This document shows positions 1-12,800 of a stretch of DNA of 64,000 nucleotides, one piece after another. The translations under genes and the position numbers were made by a program. Every line of letters starts with the position of its first letter. Position 1 is the first letter of the stretch. The notes beneath the pieces are model-generated. The model searched no databases and was not told the DNA's origin. It saw only the letters and a program-made list of their open reading frames with translations. This DNA is from Siphonodentalium dalli (Eukaryota > Mollusca > Scaphopoda > Gadilida > Siphonodentaliidae). Where the stretch lies: NCBI GenBank assembly GCA_032622095.1, contig CP136064.1, positions 42,063,912 through 42,127,911 on the forward strand, in the 5' to 3' direction.

Positions 1-385
1 GCCACCAAACTTTGTATTGATCTTTGTGGTGACCTTTAGATGGGGGCCATTGAATTTTTTCAGAAATTTGTTTAAAAACATGGCTGCCAGCAGCCATCTT
101 GGATTTTACTGTTTGCATAACTAAATTCCATAGGCACACCTTACAGGCCACATCTCTCACCCGATCATTACCAAGCTTTATATAGATCTTCGGGGGTGAC
201 CTCTAGATTGGAGCCATCGATTTCAGATTAAAAACATGGCCTCCAGTGGCCATCTTGGATTTCACATTTGAATTCATCGACACCTTCTGCAGCCAATATG
301 TATTGGAGAAATGTTTTGAAAATTTACATGCATGTTTAGGATCACTTCTAGAAGGGAGCTATCAAATATGAGTCATATGAAGTAC
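1..385. repeat. Tandem-core repeat fragment ('catggc..cagcagccatcttggatttt' family)
   Basis: Two diverged units of about 160 bp carry 'AACATGGC', 'GCCATCTTGGATTT' and 'GGTGACCT(T/C)TAGATGG' phrases. The same family forms the array at 11750-12870 and a fragment at 48895-49200. No exon was found here. Confidence 0.7.
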
Positions 386-415
386 AACATGACAAATTGA
401 TCTAATTCATGCCAA

Positions 416-739
416 TGCCTCATCTGCTATGGAAGGCATAGACTCAGATTGAAGTTCCCAAATGGTGAATATTGTGATGTACTCCCATTGGGAACCTCGA
501 TTTTGCAATGTGTTGTCTGCCAATTTGTGGATATAGAGAAACTGAACTAAAAAAGAAATAGAATCTATGTGAAGAAATTTGTTAATAAAGAAACTTTCCA
601 GAGAAGATGTGGCATAAGCAGAATGAGGTCCCCAGAGGGTGAATTTAGTGATGCTAGCCCACCATGCAGAATTGTGTCTCAAAATTCACCTTCTGGGGAC
701 CTCATTCTGCAAATGACAGACACACTATAATCAGGCTTG
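416..739. mobile_element. Truncated copy of the CAAGCC foldback MITE (hAT-type)
   Basis: The stretch matches 36784-37125 in the same order: spacer with GCCTCATCTGCTATGG, then hairpin GCAGAATGAGGTCCCCAGAG ... CTCATTCTGCAAATGACAGA, ending CAGGCTTG at 739. The left half of the element is missing. Confidence 0.8.
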
Positions 740-816
740 ATTCTTGCATATTACCTGCATGTGTTTTAGATGGACTTCTGATTTTGTGAAATTGTCAATA
801 TGATCTTTTTATACAG

Positions 817-880
817 GTCTGCTGGCGGGGAACTTATTGCTGAAATTTTTGGATCCAGTGATGAAGATGAAGAATTTGAG
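817..880 (+). CDS. IWS1: IWS1 visible exon 1 (acidic segment)
   Basis: The acceptor is ATACAG and the donor GAG|GTTCGT. The exon enters in phase (one base completes the previous codon) and leaves at a codon end. It encodes [16 protein letters not shown], aligning with the 'LIADIFGESGDEE' region just before the structured half of animal IWS1. Earlier exons are outside the window; none was found in 1-816. Confidence 0.85.
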
Positions 881-3800
881 GTTCGTTTCAATTGATATAA
901 TAATTAATATTTCAAGATCTCAGTTTGTCGGTCAACAGGCATAACATGTCAGGGTTTCCGTTAGTACGGCTCAGCGTCCGTAGGACGGCCTCATTCCCCT
1001 CGCATATTATCTGTTTGGTTCATACATATACCAAATGTCAGTCGCAATGTCGTAAACAATTCCGGTTACAACGGGAGTTCGGGTGTTAAATAGAATACTG
1101 GTGAAAAAGCGGGTCAAATAGCGACGTTAGATACAGCGTAATGCATGTCGCGGTAACATCAAAAAATGTCGGACTGCTGAATATGCATATTTTTGTGTAC
1201 GGGATGAAACTACTCATGCTCGAAAATCCCGTGATATCGTAGGATTACATAATTTGATCAAAGAACGCCGAATTTCTTAGTCGGGACATTTTTATGCACG
1301 GGATTTTCATGAATGAAACTGCTCCTCTCCGAGATCCCGTGCTATCGTACGGTGGTACATAATAAATGGGTCCCCCTGCAGAGTCCATGAGGTATAGAAC
1401 GGAGTTTTAGCCAACGTGTTATAAAATATAATTTGGCGGGAGATGTGAACACGTGCGTCGTTGATTGTGCTTGGGGACAACGCAACTATTATTTACCGTC
1501 CTTTGACATTATCTCCATATTGGGGAGGGGGTACGTATGTGTTTGTCTTTATCACCCATGTATGTAATATGGTTCAAATGAATGGTGTTGTTAACTTGTC
1601 ACTATGAATTCCCACTATAAAGACTGATTTCGGGACAGGTTCCGTTTTACTGTGAAATAAATCACGTTGGGATTTTGTTGACTATGCGCATAATAAGCAA
1701 TTGCGGTCGTCAGTTTATGGACTAATATATAGAGACTAGTGAACAAGCTACGCGTTCCGAGTGAAAGATGTCCCTACCCACAGGTATTAGGCACAATTTT
1801 TGTTTTTAAATTTAATAAAAATCTCTTTTTATTAATTTTTTTTGGTGCCAAATACCTGTGTCGCTACCATTCGTATTTTGCCGCTATAAATAGCTCCTGC
1901 AGTATGACGTCACAGCGCACAAATAGTTTTACGATTGACAGCGTATATCATGTCAGTTTCATTTTCACAGAAGCTGCTTGCAATTCTAGGAAATACTTTA
2001 TTCAATTCTCCTTGCTATCTATTATTGGTCAATGCATAGATGTTTTGTAGTGTTTAGATTCATCGGAATCTTATTGTATAAATTTGTAAACAATAACTAG
2101 TAGCTTGTTCATTTATATATAATCTTCAATCAGACGGCAGTCTTATGTGCGTAATTAGTTGATTGATTATCTGGATACCATCAACAGAATTAATGCACCC
2201 ACGGAAACGATTGACTTGCGTAATATATACGTAGCTTTGGTTGCTTTGTGAGACTCTTATGTGCAAGGAAATTGCTACTTTTCAGTGTCAAATAACAAAA
2301 TTTTCGCCCGACGGGACGAACCATGGTCGTCCCGTCGCGTTATGTGTTTCCCCAATACGGACTCATTAATTTTCCCCTCGCGGAAACCCTGCATGTTCAA
2401 GATGGATTGAGAATATCCAATGATGAACAAAAACATAAATAATGTTAAACAGTTTCATTTATTATGGGTTCAATTTAATGTTTTTGGATCTTGTCTAATT
2501 TAAAAAATTTTTACTTCAGGGATTTGGTGAAGAAGATGTGGCTAAAACGAAGAATAGAGTAAGACGAATCTCAGGTAGGTTCTCTCTGTTAATGGCCAAT
2601 TTGACAAGCCTACTCCCTTAATATGGTAGCATATGTTATATGCTAGAAAAAACAGATGTGTCTGTTTGGGGTCAACTCATTGCATAAATAATGAGGTTTT
2701 TGGCAGCATATTATATGGTAATTCATGATGTATGCAGCACCTGACCCAACATCATTTCTTGGCTCTTTTCTCAGTAAATTTCAACCAGTTCAGGCATGCC
2801 TTAACACATTGACTGCCGACTATGAGTTATCTCGTACTACACCATACTTAAGTGCTGCCACTATGAGTTAACTTGTACTGAAGTCTCCAATTAAACATTA
2901 TTTCAGCCATCCTAGATAGATTCAAAAGTATTTATGCCATGGGTGGTGCCCCTGCATCTCTCGAATGAAGCAACCCAATGGAGGCAAAAATTAGGGTTAC
3001 ACTGACTCACTTTTCCCGAACCCATTGTGCCATGTAAATTGGCATTTTTAAAGAGGATCCGTAAAAGCTCATGACATTCTGTACTTTGAAAACAACAAGT
3101 TAGTTCATGTTAGTTCATTCTAGATAGTGCTGCATGCTATTTCAATTAATTTTCAACACTGCATTGTTTACTTAATGGTTTATCAGCTGTTCAATAATAT
3201 CGTGACATGTACGACTGATAAACATTCAAACATTCTCACTCAAATGCTTTATCTCTGTTGAATACAATGTCTGTTGTGACATTGTGTCTATCAAAGTATA
3301 TCGACCAAACACTTGCTTCTATGTTTGGGTTTGATTATATGACATTTTCAATGCTTTATTTAGCCTGGTAGTCCATGTTTACTTGTTTGGCAGGCCCATG
3401 TTCCATGCATGTGGCACGCGGCCAGCAGGGATGATTACTTTCTGTAGTCTATAGCACGCAGTGAGGTTCTGTACATGTATTCTCTCCACTATCGCCCATG
3501 TGTGGGGCTTTCTACAACACTAATCGTAGACACCAATTCTGAAGTAGTATGATCATACATGTAAGACACAAGATAACAGTATGTAAGATATGATCTTATC
3601 ACGGTGCTGACAACGAGTGGTGGGCGTCGCGCCTAATGGCGGGCGGCAACAAACCTATATAACATAGCTAATTGTCTTGTGCGACAGCTGTAAGCAGAAA
3701 ATCGTGTCTGCCCCAAATTTCTAACCAGAGTTATGCCACTTGTTTCTATTTACGGAAATTTGATGTCCATTAATGCTATAACTCAAACCAACGTCAACCA

Positions 3801-6800
3801 ATTTCATTCATATTTGGTATATGGTCTTTCACAACAATATCACGATTGAGTTTGAAAACCAGATTTGTCCGATCCTTTTTACCTGAGTTACATACAGCCC
3901 TTAGTTTGTCTATTTTTAGCAATTTTAGCCAATGTTATGTTCATTAGCACGAGAACTCGAACAAACGTAAACCATTATGGTCCATATTTGGTATATCGAT
4001 CTTTCACAACAATATCTTGAACAAGTTCGAAAACCAGATTTGTTCGATTCTTTTTGCCTGAGTTACAACCCTTATTTTGTCTATTTTACATTCATATTTG
4101 ATATGTAGACCGTTCACAACAATATCTTGTTCGAGTTCGAAAACCAGGTTTGTCCACCTTATTTTACCTGAGTCATGGCCCTTTCTATTTTTTTTGCAAT
4201 TGTAGGACCGCTAGAGTGATAACTTGATCAAACTTCAACCGATTCCATTCATATTGGGTATTTGGATCTTTCATAACAATATCTCCAGCAAGTTCGAAAC
4301 CAGGTTTATTCAATTTTGTTTTCATGAGTTATGGCCCTTAGTTTGTCTACTTTAGCAATTTTATTACCATTAGTTCGAAAACTAAACAAGCGTCAACCGA
4401 TTCCATTCATAGTGGGTATATGGATCTTTCACAACAATATCTTGATTGAGTTCAAAAACCAGGTTTGTCTGATTTTTTTTATTTACCTGAGTTATGGCCC
4501 TTAGTTCTGATATATGGTTCTTTAGTTCGTCCATTTTTAGTGATTCTCTGTCGAACTTATTCACTCGTACGGGCAAAAAAACTCAAGCAGAGCTATCTTT
4601 GATGTGCAACCCTTGTTATATTTGTTGTGATTTTTATCAGATGATCTCATGTTTGAATAATTGTTCACCTTTATGCAGCCCTTATAATTCGCTACAGCAA
4701 TCAGCAATGACGAAGCCAAACAGTCTGAATCAAAAGGGCTGAACCTAGTTAACTTACATATATACATTTACCCATTAGGTTCTGTATCAGGCAGCGATGT
4801 CGAGAATGAACGACCAATACCAGACACTGAATCAGCACCAGCTGATATGTCCGACGATGAAAACGAGGATGAAGCTCGTAAATCAATGCAAGAGTAAGCT
4901 GACTACATTAACCCTTCATGGTCAACTAGTATTATCCTTCAATGGTCAACTAGTATTAACCCTCCATGGTCAACTAATATTAACCCTTCATGGCAACTAA
5001 TATTAACCCTCCATGGTCAACTAATATATGCTCCATCATCTTCTAATATTAACTCTCCACTGTCAACTAATATTATGTGCCCCTTTCATGATGTTATAAT
5101 AAGCCGACTATATTAGCCCTCCATGGTCAACTAATATTATGTGCCCATTTCATGATGTTATAATAAGCCGACTATATTAACCCTCCACTGTTAACTAATA
5201 TTATGTGCCCCTTTCATGATGTTATAGTAAGCTGACTATATTAACCCTCCATGGTCAACTAATATTAACCCTCCACTGTTAACTAATATTATGTGCCCCT
5301 TTCATGATGTTATAGTAAGCTGACTATATTAACCCTCCATGGTCAACTAATATTAACCCTCCACTGTTAACTAATATTATGTGCCCATTTCATGATGTTA
5401 TAATAAGCCGACTATATTAGCCCTCCCATGGTCAACTAATATTATGTGCCCATTTCATGATGTTATAATAAGCCGACTATATTAACCCTCCACTAATATA
5501 TGCTCCATCATCTTCTAATATTAACTCTCCACTGTCAACTAATATTATGTGCCCCTTTCATGATGTTATAATAAGCCGACTATATTAGCCCTCCATGGTC
5601 AACTAATATTATGTGCCCATTTCATGATGTTATAATAAGCCGACTATATTAACCCTCCACTGTTAACTAATATTATGTGCCCCTTTCATGATGTTATAGT
5701 AAGCTGACTATATTAACCCTCCATGGTCAACTAATATTAACCCTCCACTGTTAACTAATATTATGTGCCCATTTCATGATGTTATAATAAGCCGACTATA
5801 TTAACCCTCCACTGTTAACTAATATTATGTGCCCCTTTCATGATGTTATAGTAAGCTGACTATATTAACCCTCCATGGTCAACTAATATTAACCCTCCAC
5901 TGTTAACTAATATTATGTGCCCATTTCATGATGTTATAATAAGCCGACTATATTAGCTGTCCACAGTTAACTAATATTATGTGCCCCTTTCATGATGTTA
6001 TAGTAAGCTGACTATATTAGCCCTCCACAGTCAACTAATATTATGTGCCCATTTCATGATGTTATAATAAGCTGATCATGATGTTATATGCAGAATCATT
6101 ATTACTGACTATATTAACCCTGCATGGTCAACTAGTATTAACTCTTCATGTCATTGAGAGATGAATGTTGCCATGTTTTTTTATGTTAACACATGATAAC
6201 AGGGTTACTGGGGTGGCTTGAAAACCTGGAATAGCCTTGAATGTGACAAATGACTATTCAAAGCCTAGAGAGAGCTTGAACTGTCATTTGGGGGGGGGGG
6301 GGGGTGGGCTTGAATAGCCTTGAATAATAACTTTCAACCCTTTCATGATGGGAGCTGTGCTGGTGTAGCTTTAAAGTTCATGTGCCTTTTAGTGTGGTCA
6401 TGGTACGCAAAAAAGGGGGTTGACCCAGAAGAAATTGGTAAAGAAGCGATCTTGGTATCATTCGACGCGGGAGAATCTCCGCTATATCATATCCAAAATC
6501 CGCTAAAATCCGCTTTGGGGAAAATCCAGGATCCAAGATGGCGTCCAACATGGCCGCCCTTAATCAAAAGAGACGATGACTGAGATTAATTCAATTATAG
6601 TGAGAACAAATGTTGCCATATGTATACAAATATAAACATAATTGCGAAGGTAAAGTATTATGCCACCTATCTATACAAAAAATGGAACCCCTCGCCCCAG
6701 ATGGCCGCCAAAATGGCGGCCTAAACTCGAAAATTTGAATTATTTGCCTAATATCTTAAAGTTCAGTTCCTGTTGTTTGATAATGGTTCCGACTGGCGAT

Positions 6801-9800
6801 TTCGGTTAATCTTATTCATGTTAACGAAGCATTGGAACAATGAAAGATACCATAAATGGGGTCCCAGGCTCATCTACACCCTCAAAAATTCGATTTTACA
6901 GAACGCGGTGTAAAATTCCACAAAAATCGCCATTGGGATTCCAGTCATATATCAACAAGAAATGGACAGAACTGTACAATGTAAGTTGGGCACACCATTA
7001 TCTATGAATACTCTAATTCAATGAAACCAAAATTGGCGCTTTGTCTCAAAATGGCGGTAAAATATGGAAAATGGCGGATATTTAGAATGGTCGTCGTCGG
7101 GTTAGACCCAGAAGGAATTGGTAAAGAGGTGGTTTTGGTGTCTCTCGACGCGGGAGAATCTCGTGTATAACATATTCAAAATCCGCTAAAATCCGCTTTG
7201 GGGAAAATACAGAATTCAAGATGGCGTCCAACATGGTCGCCAATAATAATGAAAATAGCAAATAGGTAGTTATTCACGAGAACCCACTCGACAAAACGTC
7301 AATTCGGCACAATTACACATTGATTGAAATCAACATGTTTTTGTGGGTATGAGTAGCCAATCACGATTCCAAATTTTAAGATGGCTACCAAAATGGCCAC
7401 CAAAAATTGTCGAAATTTAAGTTCTGTTCAGACGAAAGCCGAAACAACACTTCGGTTGTGAGCTAATGATGACATACTCATGTTGCCAATAATCTACTAC
7501 CCCAATTATTTCAACGAGTAATGTTCCAACGAAGCAGTATCTACTGCAGGATCCAACATCATGTCCACTTATTACGAGGGACTATCTGGAAATGAATTAG
7601 AAAGAAATTAAATTAAATCTGGATTATTTGAAAACACAGTGTCAATATTTCTACTTATAACGACTATTCGGAACAGCAATATATGGGCATCGGTGGTCTA
7701 GTCAGGAAGCATCAGGCTATATTGGGAAGGAAGAGCGAATAATCTGAGGTTTACTTAATGGTTGGTTATCCGAGCTAGGTAGTTTCAAAGTGAAATTATT
7801 TTCTTCAATATCAAGAGGAAAAATGTAAATTCCGCACGTACATTGTATACCCATCACACTCCATGTGACAATTCCGTGTCAAGCGACTGTGGGTATATAC
7901 ATGTGGATAGAAACATTCTAGTAAATATATAGACGCACCGATATCTACTACACATTGAGTGAATTTCATCAATGATATGTAGACACAATGTACGCCACGG
8001 CTGGATCTGACCCGTAGGCGTAAACGTATCAACCATTTAGCTTGATGAACTGGTATTTCAAGGTTGTCATTGGATAGAAATGCCACATGAACATGGTGAT
8101 CAACAGAAATGTGAACAATGAACATGTTCTCTTTTCCGGATGCTAGACAAACAAACTGCCACATAAGGCTTTCATTCGTGCTGATCAGAGCACGAAATAT
8201 GTGCAAATTAATGACATGAAAACTATCTCATGCAGACGACGTACATCTAGATTTACATCCAACGTCATTTCCTATACTAACTTTTACTTTTGTACAGACG
8301 GTTTCGAGTTTTGAAAATCACGCTTGTCCAAGAAGATGTCCACATACTTACCGAGTCGACGTGTAAACAATGTGTGGTGATAGTTTTCTCATACATATAT
8401 GTATTTGACACACGTATTTTCTAGGACATAAGACATCACTATTTACCGGATAGTTGATATCTGGGAAGCGAATAGAGTAAAACCACTTTTCGTACATGTC
8501 GAAATGGGGAATCCATGGGCTACATTTAGTTCAGCTAGTTCCAAAAATGTGCGTTCACAATCCGTTTAGAGGAAATTTATAGTCATTATGTTTTACTTTC
8601 TATGGAAACCGTCCCAACTAAAGAGTTTTTTCAGTGTATCTCAACCTAGCTATAATCGGACACGTTCCTGTTTTGGTAACCTTCTTAAGAAGTTGGAGAA
8701 TATGATTTTTCACACATAGTCCAGATTAAAACAATACTGTATTCAGTAAGAGATAAATATGCACGTACAATTTTTTTTCGCAAAGGAATAGCGCAAATAT
8801 CCTATATTTATGAATTCTATTGTTGTCGGAGGGCCATATTTGATGCCATCTCGGATCTTAAAGTTTTTCCAAAGCTGATTTTATCAGATATCCGATAGGG
8901 TATTCTGAAGTCAAAATCGCTCTCTGCTTACTTATTCTGGATCAACCTCTTTTGCGACTATCGAGACCATGTACTGCAAGTGAAACGAAATGATGGCCGA
9001 GCCCGAATAGTTAATACTTCGTCGCATCAGTGCTATAGTGTCGTAACCCACATGTTCAACTTTCTGAGAATATGAAGTTTGAAGCCTTCAGACAAAATTT
9101 CTCCTAATGTTGAAAAAGCATGACGTATTGTTGTATTTATCCCAATGACAACTGACATTAGCTGTCCATTGAACCACATATTTTTCTGTTTACTCCCTCG
9201 TTTTCTTTTAAAAAGCAATACCTTGTTTAGAGATAAGACCTTTTGGGTACGCCAACGACGATTGGTTTCCGTGCTGTATTGAAATTGTGCTAATAAATGC
9301 AGATTAAGCTCAATATGGTGGCAATCGCATGTGTCTATGAACTAAAAAGTGCCTATTCTACATTATGAACATTTACCCAAATGATCACGTGACTAACATG
9401 TATATACGACCATATAGCACACATTTTAGAATTTACAAACACAAAACAGAAGTCACGTGGACAACATGAAGCATCCGATTTGGCTGCTATTGGACCTTAT
9501 AGCACGAATAATTGTAAAATATCGCTGGAGATACGACATTTATGTCACTGGTTTGTGTGAATATTTGCCATCCAATGCAAAAACAGTTTCGGCCATCGAA
9601 TTGGATTTTTTCTCAAGATTCGAATGGTATCAAATACTCATTTCCCGCCAAAATGGAGTTACACCATTATAGCACTGATGCGACGAAATTGTGCCAACCC
9701 GCGGGAAGCCACCAAAAGATTGAAAATAATGTATTTGAGCCACATAGATTAGCCAACTATCAACTGCATCAACTACTCACAACTTCCATTATATGACAAG

Positions 9801-12800
9801 CTGGGCAGAGTCTACATTTTCGTTTTGGAAGCCATATTAGATCAAATTTATTGTTTCTTTTTTGTCTATTTGAGATGGAATGTTCACAAATAAAAGAAAC
9901 GCTCAATTATTTTGTAGACAAGATCTGCTCATCCCTAAATATCAAATGTGACCAGAGCCCCAAAGCCGATTTTGGTTAAATTTCATACCACATTCGTTAG
10001 AACTTATTAGTGAAGGACCGGAGTAAACTATGACCTAAACGATTAGACATGTCATTGCTGGAATGATCAGTTGACACGACCATTGAAATAGTATACCCAT
10101 TGTTTCCCAGTTGAGAGAGCAAGAAGTGGTAAACAGAAGCGATAGAATATAGTATTTTTCACATCGGGTGGCCATTTTGGGTACTGATTTTTAAGTTCAT
10201 CCATAGAGCTAGCATAATGACATCATAAAGAGGTATACATTCGTATTTATTTAGTCAATTTTATTCATCAACCAATACTTATAATGGTTTGATGACAATG
10301 TGAGCAATATCCGCCATTTTCCATATTTTGACCGCCATTTTGGCAGCCATTTTGAGACAAAGCGTCAATTTTGGTTTCATTGAATTGGAATATCTATAGA
10401 TGATGGTGTGCCCAACTTACATTGTACAGTTCTCTCCTTTTCTTGTTGACATATGACTGGAATCCCAATGGCGAATTTTATACCGTGTTCTGTAAAATCG
10501 AATTTTTTAGGGTGTAGATGAGTCTGGGACCCCATTTATAGTATCTTTCATTGCTCCAATGCTGAATTAACATGAAAAAGACTAACCACCGTCGGCAGTC
10601 TCAACCATTATCAAACATCAGGAACTGATCTTTAAGGTATTAGGCAAAAACTTCAAATTTTCGAGTTTAGGCCGCCATTTTGGCAGCCATCTGAGGCGGG
10701 GGTTCCATTTTTTCTATAGAAAGGTGGCATAATATTTTACCTTTGCAAAAATATATACATTTATATACATATGACTACATTTGTGCTCACTATAATCAAA
10801 TTAATCTCAGTCATCGTCTCTTTTGACTAACGGCAGCCATGTTGGACGCCATCTTGGATCCTGGATTTTCCCCAAAGCGGATTTTAGCGGATTTTGGATA
10901 TGTTATACACGAGATTCTCCCGCGTCGAATGACACCAAAACCGTTTATTTACCAATTTCTTCTGGGTCTAACCTTCTAACGACCACACTATTTGTATTCT
11001 CTTATATATGTGAATCTCCCATAGGGAGTCTAGCATATATAAGAGAATGCACTGGCTTCCAAGATCAAGGTAAATATTGTTAGGCCAATGTATTCTCTTT
11101 TATATGGGAGGCTCCCTACGGGAGACTTGCATATATAAGAGAATACATTGGCACAGGGTTTTCGCAAAATTTCAGGAAGCTCCAGTCATGAATGGTTAAA
11201 AGATTCCAATTGCATTTAACCATATTTATTTGGGGGTATTGGTAAAATGCTTTAAAATGTTGTTGATTGGCCTTGAATTTTAAAATTGAGGGCCTTGAAA
11301 ATTGCCAAGAAATGGCCTTGAATTGTATTAGTTCTGTTATGTGGGAACCAGGATAAACAATTTGGAAACTGATGGAATAATCATTTTACAGGGACTTTAT
11401 TTCCGATTTCGATATGATGATGCAGACAAAGAAAGAAGACATGAGAAAGAGACGGAAGAAGCGAAAAGATGTTGACTTTATCAATGATAATGATGACAAA
11501 ATAAGTGATATTATCAGCAAAATGAAAACCGCGGCAGAGGTAATTAGAATGATATGAACAGTATTTAATTTGTTGCATATTAACAACCTCAGTTGGGACT
11601 TCATACATATTTCTGAGTTCTTCATGTCGGAAAAACCTATGACCAAATTTATCTGCCATTCATTTTTTTAGCTCAACTTTACTTTGTCAAGTTTGAGCTA
11701 TTGCCATGGCTTGGTATCCGTCGTGCGTGTGTGCGTGATTCGTCAACAATTTCCTTTAGCACAGGCTACAGTTCGTACCTTTGGTCCGATTATTATGAAA
11801 TTTGTCATGGATGTTGACATTGACATGTAGATGGGAACGATTAATTTTGGGGTCATTCAGCCAAAAAACATGGCCGCAGCAGCCATCTTGGATTTTACTC
11901 TTTGCATGACTAAATCCTTTAGCACGGGCTACAGGTCGTACCTTTAGTCTGATCATCATAAAATTTGTCATGGATGTTAACAATGACATGTAGATGGGAA
12001 CGAGTCATTTTGGGGTCATTCGGCCGAAAAACATGGCCGCCAGTGGCCATCTTTGATTTCAAAATTCAATTCATTAGCACGGGCTACAGGTCATACTGTT
12101 CGTCTGATCATTATGAAATTTGTCATGGATGTTAATATTGACATGTAGATGGGAACGAGTAATTTTGGGGTCATTCGGCCTAAAAACATGGCCGCTGGCA
12201 GCCATCTTAGATTTTACTCTTTGCATGACTAAATCCTTTAGCACGGGCTACAGGTCGTACCTTTGGTCAGATCATCATGAAATTTGTCATGGCTGTTAAC
12301 AATGACAACTAAATGGGAACGAGTAATTTTGGGGTCATTTGGCCAAAAAACATGGCCGCCAGTAGCCATCTTGGATTTGACTCTTTGTATGACAAATCCT
12401 TTAGCACAGGCTACAGCTCGTACCTTTAGTCTGATCATCATAAAATTTGTCATGGCTGTTGAAATTGGAATATAGATGGGAACGAGTCATTTTGGGGTCA
12501 TTCGGACAAAAAACATGGCCGCCACTGGCCATCTTGGATTTCAAAATTCAATCCATTAGCACGGGCTACAGGTCGTACTGTTCATCATGCAATTTGTCAT
12601 GGATGTTAATATTGACATGTAGATGGGAACAAGTAATTTTGGGGTCATTCGGCCAAAAAACATGGCCGCCAGCAGCCATCTTGGATTTTACTCTTTGCAT
12701 GACTAAATCCTTTGGCATGGGCTACAGGTCGTACCTTTGGTCAGATCATTATGAAATTTGTCTTGACTTTTGACATGTAGATGGGAACGAGTCATTTTGG

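Noticed and set aside
7811-8206. 131-codon minus-strand ORF
   Set aside because: It lies inside the 4.6 kb foldback element, has no recognisable domain and overlaps other frames of equal quality.
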